A stretch of DNA of 39,739 nucleotides from JAGZHZ01 sp963929865 (GCA_963929865.1 CAWVKK010000016.1:1-39739); one strand, 5' to 3'; numbered from the stretch's first letter, positions 8,401 to 16,861 are shown. Translations and numbers: made by a program. The notes: a model not told the origin generated them from the letters alone.

Positions 8401-10950
8401 GGCTTTACCGGAACTCTGACACTCGATGGAATCAAGTCAGTAGGAGACCGCGCATTTGCAGGAACAAACTTCACAGCTCTCGATTTAGGAAGAGAGACCT
8501 CTGTGATCGGAAACGGAGCATTTGAAGGATGCACCAAACTGACAGGAACACTGGATTTAGGCGATGTTACCTCTCTGGGCGAGGCAGCATTTAAGAACTG
8601 CAGCGGACTGACAAGCTTAGTACTTCCGGATACAAACTACATTCCGGCAAGCGCATTTGAAGGCTGCAGCGCAATGACAGGAACACTGAATCTGGAAGAC
8701 TTTGACACAATCGGCGAAGCAGCATTTAAGGGCTGCAGCAGCTTTACAAGACTGAGTCTGCCGGAATACATTTCAGGCAGCGCAATCGCACCAAGCGCAT
8801 TCGAGGGCTGCAGCGGTCTGGAAGGAACTCTGACGCTGCCGAGAAATACAGCAGTAATCGGAGCAAACGCATTTGCAGGCTGCAGCGGACTGACAGGATC
8901 ATTAAGCTTACCGGCAGACGTGGAAGCAATCGGAGCAAACGCATTTGCAGACTGCAGCGGACTGAGCGGAACCTTAAGCTTAAGCTCTAAGATTACACAG
9001 ATCGGAGATGGCGCATTTAAGAACTGCAGCGGATTTAACGCTTTAAATCTGGATGCAGACGTTACTATGATCGCAGAAAGCACATTTGAGGGCTGCAGCG
9101 GACTGACAGGATCATTAGAGCTGCCGGATTCTATCATTGTAATCAATGACAAAGCCTTCTCAGGATGCGCAGGCTTATCCGGAACGCTGGAAATTCCAGG
9201 AAAAGTGACGACAATCGGAGCAAGCGCATTTGCAGACTGCAGCGGACTGAGCGGAAGCCTGACATTCCCGGCAAGCGTAAGAATCATTGAAAACAACGCA
9301 TTTGCAGGATGCCTCGGATTGCTCGAGGTGACAATTCCGGAAAACGTAACAGAAATTCAGGAATATGCGTTCTTGAATACCGGAATCAATAAAGTAGAAA
9401 ACAATTCTGCTATCACAATGGATCTCGCCCTGATCTTCGGATCTTCTTACTGGTACAATGTGACAGAGCACAAGCCAATCTCCGCGGAGAACTGCTATCT
9501 GAAAAAAGGAACCGCAATGAGAGCGATCAGCGAAATCTCTGTGGCAGTAGAGAAAGATACTCTGGAAATCGGAGAGCAGACACAGGTAACCGTTGAGGTC
9601 GCACCGGAGAACTTAGCGCCGGAAATGATGGCTTACACGGTAAGCAGCAGCAATGAAAATGTGATCACAGTTGACGAAAACGGAGTCGTCACAGCAGTCG
9701 CGGCAGGAAGAGCACAGATCGTCGTAACCTCTCCTTACAGCCAGGCAAAGACGTCCGTTGAAATCACGGTATTAGGCAAAGAAGACATTGAACTTCAGAC
9801 ACCGGAATTATCCGTAACCGTACCTACGGACTCGACAAGCACGCTGAACCTGACATGGAACGCAGTTGCAAACGCAACGGAATACATTGTATACCGCATG
9901 GACGCAGAAACATGGGTTGAGATCGCAAGAGTAGAAGCCGCAGAGGGACAGACCAAATACAGCTATACCGATACAGGTCTGGAAACCGGAATGGATTACA
10001 CGTACGCAGTGGAAGCTCATGCAAGCGTTGACGGATCCGACTACTACAGCGGAAAATCTGCAGAAGCTACCGCAGTTGCAAAACTTGCGACGCCGGCATT
10101 AGTATCTGCAAGACCGGTTTACTCCAACGCAGAAAACCAGATCAGAATTGACTGGGAGCCTGTAGAAAACGCACAGGGATACCGCATCTACAGAAAAGAA
10201 GCCGGAACAGGCTGGCAGCTGATCCGCAGAATTGCAGGAGAAGATAAATACTACTGCTTAGATACCACAGCTGAGGCAGGAAAAGAATATACGTACACCG
10301 TAAGAGCTACCTGCTCAAGAGACGGAAATCTGAATCTGAGCTCTTATGTGACAGCCGGCATCAAAGCGACAATCAAATACATGGAAGAGCCTACAATTGT
10401 ATCGATCACTTCACCTGCTGACGTGACGACAGCGCTGCGCGTTACATGGAAACCGGTCGCAGACGCAGACGGATACATCATTTACCGCAAAGATGTAAAC
10501 AGCGATGAGTGGGTAAGAATTAAGAAGGTTTCCGGACAGGCTACAGACCACTACTCCAACATTAAGCTGGAGCCAGGAACAAAATATACGTACTGTGTAC
10601 AGTCCTTCTGCAACATTGACGGTGTTGTATACTACAGCGCAAAGGAGCACAACGCACTTGCAGGCGTAACGAATCTGAAAGCGCCGGCTCTGCGCTCCGC
10701 TACAGTTTCCTCCAACGGACAGGTTAACGTTTCCTGGACACAGGTAGAAAACGCAGACGGATACCGTGTCTACAGAAAGACAGCCGGCGGCGGATGGATC
10801 CGCATCGCCACAGTAGGAAATACTTCTTCCTATACAGATACGACGGCACAGGCAGGACAGACTTATTCCTATACGGTAAGAGCTACCTGCACATGGGACG
10901 GCGAGACCTATCTGAGCGGATATAACACAAAGGGCATCGCGGCAAAATAA
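5407..10950 (+). CDS. Giant secreted BspA-type leucine-rich-repeat protein with BIG2 and FN3 domains
   Basis: A 1847-residue surface or secreted protein, probably involved in adhesion or host/community interaction; the ligand is unknown. The ATG at 5407, 6 nt after AAGGAGG, gives a clean signal peptide ending near PIYA. Next comes a Thr/Glu/Pro-rich stalk (about residues 35-155) built from 12-residue units of the APVAETEAPETE kind. Residues 160-1330 are about 50 LRR_5 repeats of about 23 residues with the recurring core IGxxAFxGCxGLTG. A BIG2-like Ig domain (about 1376-1457) and four FN3-like domains (about 1462-1847, each with an xGYRVYRK-type strand) follow. No LPxTG or other sorting signal is present at the C-terminus, so attachment is unexplained. 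It has no promoter of its own in its leader and lies next to the invertible segment, hence probably phase-variable. Confidence 0.93.
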   Translation: MKGKTNKVASVILAATVVSTAVPTPIYAEEVIVQQSETELAETQPITEAETQPVTEAETQPVTEAPVTETEAPETEAPVAETEAPETEAPVAETEAPETEAPVAETEAPETEAPVTETEPVTEAPVTEVPETEAPVAETEAVTEPVTETEKETESQVKSVVEPTEFTMTYGRDANGTYVIITGLEAGVSATGSLVIPESINGYPVKAIADNAFNGRGGFTGELRLPSTLTSIGAWAFAGCEFTSFTGLPSGLTYIGDSAFQGCGSLSGSLVIPASVQTIGNNVFAGCSFTSLSLSEGLLAIGDGAFQGCAGLSGELSLPGSLTEIGANAFAGCTGLTGNLNIGAGVTEIGAGAFQGCTGLSGSVNFPAGLTTIGANAFAGCTGLSGSLVFPDKLNYIGANAFSGCSGLAGSLELNSNLVIEAGAFTGCTNFSNLKLANMANLDGVMTALNEIGYKNMTGSLELNNVNIVPAGVFNGSKFTSLKLINVKNLAAEAFKDCAGMTGTLEISGVESIGDNTFSGCNFTGLKISNVGTIQIDAFKNCGSLTGTLELTDVDAVSEAAFANCGFTALKITNVGTIGERAFVGCAQLTGTLELNGVNTIGANAFTGTNYSSLKLTDVGTITTDAFKGCENFRGSLELVNVDVIEESAFAEYDFTSLKLTNVGTIGARAFEGCNDFTGTLDLSSVGAIGEATFSNCTGFTGLVLSDKMTVIPASAFSSCTGLAGSLDLKNVTEIGQNAFYGCSGLTGELNLSKVKTIKGSAFQGCSGLTGKLDLSGVTYIEYAAFKDCSGLTSLVWSASIKEVPEDIFAGCTGFAGMLDLTGVTAIGNNAFKDCAGFTECIVPDILHIGNSAFENCSGFTGSLDLTKIITIGTSAFAGCTGFDGRLYINGATANNTIVSANAFAGCSGFTTLRLANVTEVHESAFEGCTGFTGNLTLEGIDVIGNNAFKDCVGFTGTLTLDGAKQMGTGVFSGCTGFTNLVLKNMETIPASIVENCTGFTGTLTLDGIKSVGDRAFAGTNFTALDLGRETSVIGNGAFEGCTKLTGTLDLGDVTSLGEAAFKNCSGLTSLVLPDTNYIPASAFEGCSAMTGTLNLEDFDTIGEAAFKGCSSFTRLSLPEYISGSAIAPSAFEGCSGLEGTLTLPRNTAVIGANAFAGCSGLTGSLSLPADVEAIGANAFADCSGLSGTLSLSSKITQIGDGAFKNCSGFNALNLDADVTMIAESTFEGCSGLTGSLELPDSIIVINDKAFSGCAGLSGTLEIPGKVTTIGASAFADCSGLSGSLTFPASVRIIENNAFAGCLGLLEVTIPENVTEIQEYAFLNTGINKVENNSAITMDLALIFGSSYWYNVTEHKPISAENCYLKKGTAMRAISEISVAVEKDTLEIGEQTQVTVEVAPENLAPEMMAYTVSSSNENVITVDENGVVTAVAAGRAQIVVTSPYSQAKTSVEITVLGKEDIELQTPELSVTVPTDSTSTLNLTWNAVANATEYIVYRMDAETWVEIARVEAAEGQTKYSYTDTGLETGMDYTYAVEAHASVDGSDYYSGKSAEATAVAKLATPALVSARPVYSNAENQIRIDWEPVENAQGYRIYRKEAGTGWQLIRRIAGEDKYYCLDTTAEAGKEYTYTVRATCSRDGNLNLSSYVTAGIKATIKYMEEPTIVSITSPADVTTALRVTWKPVADADGYIIYRKDVNSDEWVRIKKVSGQATDHYSNIKLEPGTKYTYCVQSFCNIDGVVYYSAKEHNALAGVTNLKAPALRSATVSSNGQVNVSWTQVENADGYRVYRKTAGGGWIRIATVGNTSSYTDTTAQAGQTYSYTVRATCTWDGETYLSGYNTKGIAAK
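5521..5870 (+). repeat. Tandem 36-bp coding repeats (Thr/Glu/Pro stalk)
   Basis: Nearly identical 36-nt units encoding variants of PVAETEAPETEA run through this stretch, with shorter TETQPVTEA units before and degenerate units after. The DNA identity between units makes copy-number change by slippage or recombination likely. Confidence 0.8.
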
Positions 10951-11000
10951 AAAAGATATTCTGGCGATCGAAACTGTAAAAGGCAGGGAGGCTTGCTTGT

Positions 11001-11948
11001 ATGGCACAAAAGAAAAATCTGGTCGGACAGCGCTTTGGTCATCTGACGGTGATCGAGAAGACAGGGGAAGTTCAAAACCGGTATTGTGTCTGGCGATGCC
11101 GCTGCGACTGCGGAGGAGAGATTTGTGTCAACACGAAGCGGCTGACGAGGGGAACAGTCACAAACTGCGGCTGTATCCCCAAGACGACCGCCCGGAACGG
11201 CTCCATTGCCGAGGACCTTACCGGCAGAACATTCGGAAGTCTTACAGTATTGTATCGCGGAGAAAATAAAAATGGTCGAACCAGATGGGTGTGCAGATGC
11301 AGCTGCGGAAATGAGGTCACCGTGAACGCGCAGCAGCTGAAGGCGGGAAAGAGGACATCGTGCGGATGTCAGACACAGCGTCTTGCGCACAACAGAAGAG
11401 ATCTCACAAATCAAAGATTCGGGCGTCTTGTGGCGTTATACTCTACAGAAAACAGAGACAGCAAGGGCTCTGTTTTCTGGCATTGCAGGTGTGACTGCGG
11501 AAAAGAGCTGGACGTGACGCAGGACGGATTGGTATATGGCAGCTACCGAAGCTGCGGCTGCCTGAAGAGGGAAATCCAGAAAAAAATCTCGACACATCTT
11601 CATCTGATAGATCACACATGCCTGGAATGGCTGGAAAACCGAAAGCACCGCCGCGACAACACGAGCGGTTTTCGCGGCATCTACCGGTTAAAAAATGGGC
11701 ATTACCGAGTCGGCATTGGATTCAAAAAAAAGAATTTTTATATCGGCACCTATCGGACATTTGAGGATGCCGTTTCTGCCCGCCTTAAGGTTGAAAAACA
11801 AATTCATGGAAATTTTGTCAAAGGCTACTATATCTGGCTGGAAAAGGCTGTTTCCGACCCGGTATGGGCTGAAAAAAATCCGTACCTGTTTGAAGTGGAG
11901 AAGACAGGACCGGAGGTATTTCGCATTGTGACAAATGTTTCAATGTAA
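11001..11948 (+). CDS. AP2-domain protein with three cysteine-rich repeats
   Basis: A probable DNA-binding protein of 315 residues and unknown role. Three repeats (about residues 6-58, 73-123, 135-187) share the pattern LxGxxFGxLxV, then WxCxCxCG, then CGC; the cysteines suggest small zinc-binding modules. A C-terminal AP2-like domain (about 222-272) has FRGIYRLKNGHYRV and YIGTYRTFEDAVSARL, the signature seen in bacterial and phage AP2 proteins, often linked to HNH endonucleases, though no HNH motif is seen here. The ATG at 11001 follows GGGAGG. It starts 50 bp after the surface-protein stop with no terminator between, so it may be co-transcribed and switch with it. A regulator role or mobile-element origin are both possible. 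Confidence 0.8.
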   Translation: MAQKKNLVGQRFGHLTVIEKTGEVQNRYCVWRCRCDCGGEICVNTKRLTRGTVTNCGCIPKTTARNGSIAEDLTGRTFGSLTVLYRGENKNGRTRWVCRCSCGNEVTVNAQQLKAGKRTSCGCQTQRLAHNRRDLTNQRFGRLVALYSTENRDSKGSVFWHCRCDCGKELDVTQDGLVYGSYRSCGCLKREIQKKISTHLHLIDHTCLEWLENRKHRRDNTSGFRGIYRLKNGHYRVGIGFKKKNFYIGTYRTFEDAVSARLKVEKQIHGNFVKGYYIWLEKAVSDPVWAEKNPYLFEVEKTGPEVFRIVTNVSM

Positions 11949-11978
11949 AATTCTTTTTGTGAAATCCTTGCAAAAGCA

Positions 11979-12008
11979 CGCAGAGGCACAGCCATCTGCA
12001 CCTCTGCG
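11979..12008. repeat. Inverted repeat without T tract
   Basis: CGCAGAGG (11979-11986) pairs with CCTCTGCG (12001-12008) across a 14-nt loop. It lies between the AP2 gene and its terminator. It may be an RNA 3' structure; no protein site is recognised. Confidence 0.4.
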
Positions 12009-12077
12009 ATGCATAAGCGGTTTCGGGCAAAATGAGACAAAAGATAAAAAGTATTGACAGACAAAAGAGAAGAATCC

Positions 12078-12111
12078 ATCCAACAGGAAAAGACTCCTGT
12101 TGGATTTTTTT
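12078..12111 (+). terminator. Intrinsic terminator after the AP2-domain gene
   Basis: Perfect 11-bp stem ATCCAACAGGA (12078-12088) with TCCTGTTGGAT (12095-12105), 6-nt loop, followed by a run of seven T. It separates the surface-protein locus from the two-component operon. Confidence 0.92.
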
Positions 12112-12112
12112 A

Positions 12113-12141
12113 TTGCCCGGAGAAAAAAAGAGATTTATAAT
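12113..12141 (+). promoter_or_regulatory. Promoter of the two-component/ABC operon
   Basis: TTGCCC (12113-12118), 17-bp spacer, TATAAT (12136-12141). The predicted start near 12148 is downstream of the in-frame ATG at 12140, so that ATG cannot be the start of the regulator on this transcript; the TTG at 12179 is favoured. Confidence 0.72.
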
Positions 12142-12178
12142 GAAAAAAATTTTTATGAAAAAATTGGAGGGGAGACAG

Positions 12179-12853
12179 TTGCGGTACCGGATTTTGATTG
12201 TGGATGACGACGCGGCTCTGCAGAAAATGCTGCGGAGCTATTTTGAGAAAAAAGGATATGAGGTGGAGACGGCGTCCGACGGGGATGAGGCGATGGACAG
12301 GCTTGCGAGGGAGCCGGATCTGATTCTTCTCGACGTCAACATGCCGAGGATGGACGGGATTGAGGTGTGCCGCCGCGTGCGCGACGCCGTATCGTGTCCG
12401 ATCCTGTTTCTGACCGCGAAGGTGGAGGAGCAGGACCGCGTCAACGGACTGTTAAGCGGAGGGGACGACTATATCTTAAAGCCGTTCAGCCTAAAGGAGC
12501 TGGAGGCGAGAATCATGGCGCACCTGAAACGGGAAGAGCGGAAAAGCAAAAAGTCGAGACTTCGATTCTGCGGTCATCTCGTCATCGACTATATCGGAAG
12601 AACCCTGCTGTATGACGGACAGGAGATAGAGATGACAAAGGCAGAATTTGATATTGTAGAATTTCTCTCGATGAACGCCGGTCAGGTGTTTGACAGAGAG
12701 CGAATCTATGAAAAGGTGTTTGGGTACGATGCGGAGGGAGACAGCAGAAGCATCACGGAGCTGGTCAGAAGAATCCGGAACAAGCTGTCTGCCTGGACGG
12801 ATCAGGAATATATCGAGACGGTGTGGGGGAACGGGTACAAATGGAAAAAATAA
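12179..12853 (+). CDS. OmpR/PhoB-family response regulator
   Basis: Cytoplasmic transcription regulator of 224 residues. The receiver domain shows the acidic pair in VDDD (residues 8-11), phospho-acceptor Asp52 in LLDVNMP and Lys101 in ILKPF; the C-terminal winged helix (about 130-224) ends with the typical ETVWGNGYKW. The TTG start at 12179 is chosen because GGAGGGGAG lies just upstream and the promoter -10 box overlaps the alternative ATG at 12140. It overlaps the histidine kinase gene by 13 nt. The likely targets include its own operon with the ABC exporter, a common arrangement for antimicrobial-peptide or envelope-stress response in Firmicutes; the signal is not visible. Confidence 0.9.
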   Translation: MRYRILIVDDDAALQKMLRSYFEKKGYEVETASDGDEAMDRLAREPDLILLDVNMPRMDGIEVCRRVRDAVSCPILFLTAKVEEQDRVNGLLSGGDDYILKPFSLKELEARIMAHLKREERKSKKSRLRFCGHLVIDYIGRTLLYDGQEIEMTKAEFDIVEFLSMNAGQVFDRERIYEKVFGYDAEGDSRSITELVRRIRNKLSAWTDQEYIETVWGNGYKWKK

Positions 12854-14040
12854 GAGAGAAAATTCGGAATCTTTCGCTGCGAAAATCGATTATGCTCTAC
12901 GTCGCTTTGTCGCTGACCGTCAGCTTTTTTGCGGCGAGCGCTCTGGTCTTTACGGCTGAGCGCGTACAGAAAAATATCTGGATGAAGTATGTAGGGGAAG
13001 AGTATGAACGGGCGCAGAATGATATCAGAGAGGCGGAGAGCCCCTTCAGCGTTGACGTGTACCGTGTCAGCGGCTACGCGATGACGCCGTGGGACAACAG
13101 CGTCTCGGAGGCGTGCGATTTTGTGCAGACCTGGAGCGTGCTGATTGTCTCGACGGCAGGCTGCGCGGCGGCGGTATTCTTGTTTTACAGAAATAAGATC
13201 AGAGAGCCTCTAAGACAACTCTCAGACGGGGCGCAGAGAATTTCCAAGGACGATCTGGAATTTGCCGTCACGTACCGCAACCGCGATGAGATGGGAAAGC
13301 TGTGCCGGGAATTTGAGCGGATGAGAGGACAGCTTGTCCGGAACAACAAAAAGATGTGGGAGAGCGCGGAGCAGGAAAAGGCGCTGCGCTCCGCAGTCGC
13401 GCACGATATCCGTTCTCCGCTCGCCGTTCTGCGCGGATACCAGGAGATGATGATCGAGTTTTTGCCGGAGGAAAAGATCGACCGGGATCAGATGATGGAA
13501 ATGCTCCAGTCCGGCATGGAGCAGATCGAGCGCCTTGACCGCTTCTTAGATACGATGAGAGCGCTCTCCAAAATCGAAGACCGCGCTGTGGAAAAGAAAA
13601 ATATTTCGATGAAAGAAATGAAGAACCGATTTGAAAAGACGGCGCAGATGATGAGCAGACCATACCATGTGGCGTGGGAGATCATATGTCCGTGCGAGGC
13701 GCAAGTCACGGTGGACGAAGCGATCGTCTCGGAGGTCTATGAAAATCTGCTCTCCAACGCTGTGCGCTACGCCAGAGAGAAGATACAGATTGTCCTTGAG
13801 GCAAACGCGGAAAAAAAGAGGCTGGAGGTGTGCATCGCAGACGATGGGAGAGGATTTTCGGAGGAATTTGAGAAGGTGACGCAGGCTTACTATCACGCAA
13901 ATCCGCAGGATGACTTCAAGCATTTTGGGCTTGGGCTGTATCTGTGCCGCATGTACTGCGAAAAGCACGGGGGAAAGCTGCTGATCGGCAACACCGCGCA
14001 GGGCGGAGCGCAGGTGAAGGCTATTTTCCGGACAGAATAA
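12841..14040 (+). CDS. Membrane sensor histidine kinase
   Basis: Partner kinase of the preceding regulator; 399 residues. Two membrane helices (about 17-39 and 98-117) enclose a short external segment of about 58 residues. A HAMP linker follows, then the H-box with His188 in VAHDIRSPLAVLRGY, and a HATPase domain with NLLSNAVRYA (N box), DDGRGFS (G1) and FGLGLYLCRMYCEKHGG (G2). The ATG at 12841 lies inside the regulator's 3' end, which implies translational coupling. The small external domain suggests sensing at the membrane face rather than a folded ligand-binding domain. Confidence 0.9.
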   Translation: MEKIREKIRNLSLRKSIMLYVALSLTVSFFAASALVFTAERVQKNIWMKYVGEEYERAQNDIREAESPFSVDVYRVSGYAMTPWDNSVSEACDFVQTWSVLIVSTAGCAAAVFLFYRNKIREPLRQLSDGAQRISKDDLEFAVTYRNRDEMGKLCREFERMRGQLVRNNKKMWESAEQEKALRSAVAHDIRSPLAVLRGYQEMMIEFLPEEKIDRDQMMEMLQSGMEQIERLDRFLDTMRALSKIEDRAVEKKNISMKEMKNRFEKTAQMMSRPYHVAWEIICPCEAQVTVDEAIVSEVYENLLSNAVRYAREKIQIVLEANAEKKRLEVCIADDGRGFSEEFEKVTQAYYHANPQDDFKHFGLGLYLCRMYCEKHGGKLLIGNTAQGGAQVKAIFRTE

Positions 14041-14112
14041 GATCCATTGTCTTTTCATTGTCATTTTCCTGATATGCTCTTTCTATACAAAAAAGAAAGA
14101 GAGGAGAAGAAT

Positions 14113-15216
14113 ATGAAAGCCGTTTTCAAACGGGAGATCAAAAATTATTTCAAAAATCCTCTGTACTGGATCGGACTGATCGCCGTCCTGATTTTGACGT
14201 ATCAGATGGTATCGCCTTATCTGGAGGTGCGGTATTTTGAGACGGACGCGGAGATTGCCGAGATAAAAGTCTCGCAGGGCGATGACCTCGATATCATGCA
14301 GGGGTATGTGAGCTCCACACCCGAGGAGCAGATCGCGTATGGTCTGCAGGCGATCGAGCAGGGGCTGGAGCAGTATGAGGAGGGAAAAGACGAACAGGTT
14401 CTCTACTGGGAAAATCCCGCCCAGGACCCGGAAAAGATCACACAGGATGTGAGAGAGCAGCATTTTTCCGAGTATTCACAGGCTGTGCGCTATCTGGAGG
14501 AGACGTATCAGATCTATGGGTCGGACTACTATTTTGAGGAAGCCGACTGCCACAGAGGAGACGCCGCTGAGGTGAACGCTTATCTGGACAAAAAGCTGGA
14601 GGAGCATCCGTACTCCTACTATTTTGCGAGAAAGTTTACAGATTTCTGCGGGATGCTGATGGGATTTTTCGCGACGGTTCTGCTTGCATTTTTGTTTTTG
14701 AGGGATACAAGAAGAGATACGTACGAGCTGCTCCACACAAAGCCGGTGAAAGCGGCGTCGTACATACTGGGAAAGATCGGCGGCGGGATGGCAGCGATGG
14801 GGACGGCGATTCTGATTTTGACAGTCATCTTCGGCACGCTGTGCGCGGTCCACGGGACAAGGGAAGGGCTGACTGTCCGGGCGTCTGACTTTGCCCTCCA
14901 TGCGGTCTGGTATATGCTGCCGAACATGATGATGATTACAAGTGTGTATGCTGCCATCGCTTTGATCTTTAAAAATCCGCTTCCGGCGATCCCGCTGCTG
15001 TTCTTATACATCGTCTATTCGAACATGGGCAGCCGGGTGGACGGCGTCTACGGATATTACGGGAGGATACTCGCGATTATGGTGCGGTTTCCGGGATCGT
15101 TTCTGGACACGAATCCCCCGCCTCTTGCGGCGTGGAATCAGATTTTTCTGACCGCAGCGTCGATCGCGCTGATTGGCGCTGCGACCGTCATCTTTAAGAG
15201 GAGGCGATTCTATTGA
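14113..15216 (+). CDS. ABC-2-type exporter membrane subunit
   Basis: Integral membrane protein of 367 residues. One helix lies near the N-terminus (about 18-36), then a large hydrophilic external loop of about 140 residues rich in Glu, then about five helices in the C-terminal half. This layout is usual for ABC-2 permeases of the BcrB/YhaP kind. The ATG at 14113 is preceded by GAGGAG; the longer frame from 14047 has no such site. It sits 72 bp after the kinase gene and ends within the start of the next membrane gene (TTGA overlap). It probably pairs with the next protein and the ATPase at 15863. Confidence 0.75.
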   Translation: MKAVFKREIKNYFKNPLYWIGLIAVLILTYQMVSPYLEVRYFETDAEIAEIKVSQGDDLDIMQGYVSSTPEEQIAYGLQAIEQGLEQYEEGKDEQVLYWENPAQDPEKITQDVREQHFSEYSQAVRYLEETYQIYGSDYYFEEADCHRGDAAEVNAYLDKKLEEHPYSYYFARKFTDFCGMLMGFFATVLLAFLFLRDTRRDTYELLHTKPVKAASYILGKIGGGMAAMGTAILILTVIFGTLCAVHGTREGLTVRASDFALHAVWYMLPNMMMITSVYAAIALIFKNPLPAIPLLFLYIVYSNMGSRVDGVYGYYGRILAIMVRFPGSFLDTNPPPLAAWNQIFLTAASIALIGAATVIFKRRRFY

Positions 15217-15857
15217 AAAACGCAAAAATTGCGCTGCCGCAATACAAGATACTGTATTCTGTATGCTTTATAGCGATTCTAAGCGCGATACGGGGAATCA
15301 CCGTGACGAGCGAGATTGGAGTGGCGCTGGACCCAAATCTGTCTCTTTTAGCTGTTATTTTCTGCGCGGATACTCTGGAATGCGAATACAGGGAAAAGAG
15401 ATGGGAGGTCTTCTGCCTGCTCCCTAAAAAGAGCCGGATTGGGACAATCCGCCGGAGATTCTGGTTTCAGTGGGCATACCTGTGGCTTCTGGGATTGGCA
15501 GGATATTGGCTGTTCTACTGGCAGAGACCGCTCAAAAACGGAATGTCGGATTTTTTCTTATACGGAATGTTCGCCATCGCTTCCGCCGCGTCGATTCTGT
15601 TTTGGGGCGCGCTTTCCATGGCGATGGTCAACGTGACAAGGCGGCTGCTGCCGGGGATCGGGATCGCCGTATTGGCGTGGCTTTTGGTCAATTCTAAGGG
15701 CGGAGCCGAGATTCTGGGCAATCTGAGCGTATTTGCCTTTGATTTCAGAGATATCATGAAAACAGACCATTACGGATGGATGGCGGGAAAAACGCTGGCT
15801 GCGGCGGTCGGAGCCGCCTTGCTGATCCGCCCCGCCGTTTTGAGAAGAAAGGGGTAG
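15213..15857 (+). CDS. Second membrane subunit of the ABC exporter
   Basis: 214-residue membrane protein with about five hydrophobic segments and short loops. I do not recognise a named family; position between a permease and an ATPase suggests a second exporter subunit. Translation starts at TTG 15213, which overlaps the previous TGA, with AGAGGAGG 8 nt upstream. The Arg/Lys-rich sequence RVCREKRW-like region after the first helices (near residues 55-75) would face the cytoplasm. Confidence 0.65.
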   Translation: MKNAKIALPQYKILYSVCFIAILSAIRGITVTSEIGVALDPNLSLLAVIFCADTLECEYREKRWEVFCLLPKKSRIGTIRRRFWFQWAYLWLLGLAGYWLFYWQRPLKNGMSDFFLYGMFAIASAASILFWGALSMAMVNVTRRLLPGIGIAVLAWLLVNSKGGAEILGNLSVFAFDFRDIMKTDHYGWMAGKTLAAAVGAALLIRPAVLRRKG

Positions 15858-15862
15858 AAGAG

Positions 15863-16747
15863 ATGGGAATCTTGATCAAGGATGTGAGCGTGACATTTAA
15901 AAACGGAGTAACAGCAGTAGACCACGCAAATTTGCAGATCGAACGCGGAATTTACGGACTGCTCGGAGAAAACGGGGCGGGAAAAACGACGCTGATGCGT
16001 GTGCTGACAACGATTCTAAAGCCGTCGCAGGGAACGGTATTTTTGGGAAATCTGGAATATAAAGAAAAAAATTATGAGAGGATTCAGAGAAAAATCGGAT
16101 ACCTTCCTCAGGAATTGAATCTGTACCCGGATCTGACAGTCAGACAGTGTCTGGAATATCTGGGAGAGCTTGCGCAGATTCCGAAAAAAGAGCGCACAGA
16201 ACGCATCGACTACTATCTGGAGAAGACGAGTCTGACTGAACACCAGAAGAAGAAAAACAGACAGCTTTCCGGAGGAATGAAGCGGCGCGTGGGACTGATC
16301 CAGGCAATGCTGAACGACCCTGAGTTTCTGGTCGTGGACGAACCGACGACAGGGCTTGACCCCGAAGAGAGAATTCGAATCCGAAATTTGCTTGTCGACT
16401 TTGCCAAAGAGAGAACGGTTTTACTTTCCACGCATGTGGTGGAGGATCTGGCGGCAACGTGCAGCCAGCTTGCGATCATGAAAAAAGGACGATTTCTGTA
16501 CGCCGGACCGGTCGCAGAGCTGATGAGACAGGCAAAGCACGCCGTCTGGATCTGCGAGACGCAAAGCGAGACCCAGACAAGAAGACTGGAAGAGACGTAC
16601 CGCATATCGGCAAAGCAGGTCACAGAGCGAGGCATGAGAGTAAAAATTTTAAGCGGGACAAAGCCGCAGGAAAACTGCACGCAGGGGGAGGCGACGCTGG
16701 AAGACGCGTACATGTACAAAGTGATGACGGAATCGTCAAATTCTTAA
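15863..16747 (+). CDS. ABC exporter ATPase
   Basis: Cytoplasmic ATPase of 294 residues driving the two preceding membrane proteins. It shows Walker A GLLGENGAGKTT, Q-loop YLPQE, signature LSGGMKRRVG, Walker B FLVVDEPTTGLDP and H-loop LLSTHVVEDLA, the pattern of the BcrA/CcmA drug and lantibiotic group. The ATG at 15863 is 5 bp after the previous stop. The C-terminal 80 residues are an accessory domain of the type seen in this group. With the upstream regulator and kinase, the set resembles a stress-induced exporter; the substrate is unknown. Confidence 0.9.
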   Translation: MGILIKDVSVTFKNGVTAVDHANLQIERGIYGLLGENGAGKTTLMRVLTTILKPSQGTVFLGNLEYKEKNYERIQRKIGYLPQELNLYPDLTVRQCLEYLGELAQIPKKERTERIDYYLEKTSLTEHQKKKNRQLSGGMKRRVGLIQAMLNDPEFLVVDEPTTGLDPEERIRIRNLLVDFAKERTVLLSTHVVEDLAATCSQLAIMKKGRFLYAGPVAELMRQAKHAVWICETQSETQTRRLEETYRISAKQVTERGMRVKILSGTKPQENCTQGEATLEDAYMYKVMTESSNS

Positions 16748-16773
16748 AAGAATATGAACTGTGGGATACCACC

Positions 16774-16802
16774 TTGTATTTCCCAAAACGGTATGCTAAA
16801 GT
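16774..16802 (+). promoter_or_regulatory. Promoter upstream of the sulfatase-fold gene
   Basis: TTGTAT (16774-16779), 17-bp spacer, TAAAGT (16797-16802) with an extended -10 TGc. The predicted start is about 50 nt before the gene at 16862. Confidence 0.65.
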
Positions 16803-16861
16803 AGTAGCTGTTTTAGACAATCAGAAATGAGAGAGCATCATAGGCGAGGTGGTTGAAAAAA

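Noticed and set aside
6050..9400. Regularly spaced repeats that could be mistaken for a CRISPR array
   Set aside because: The repeats are in frame, diverged and encode LRR_5 units; there are no identical repeats with unique spacers.
12032..12178. 49-residue N-terminal extension of the response regulator
   Set aside because: It would span a terminator and the -10 box of the operon promoter; the receiver domain begins just after TTG 12179.
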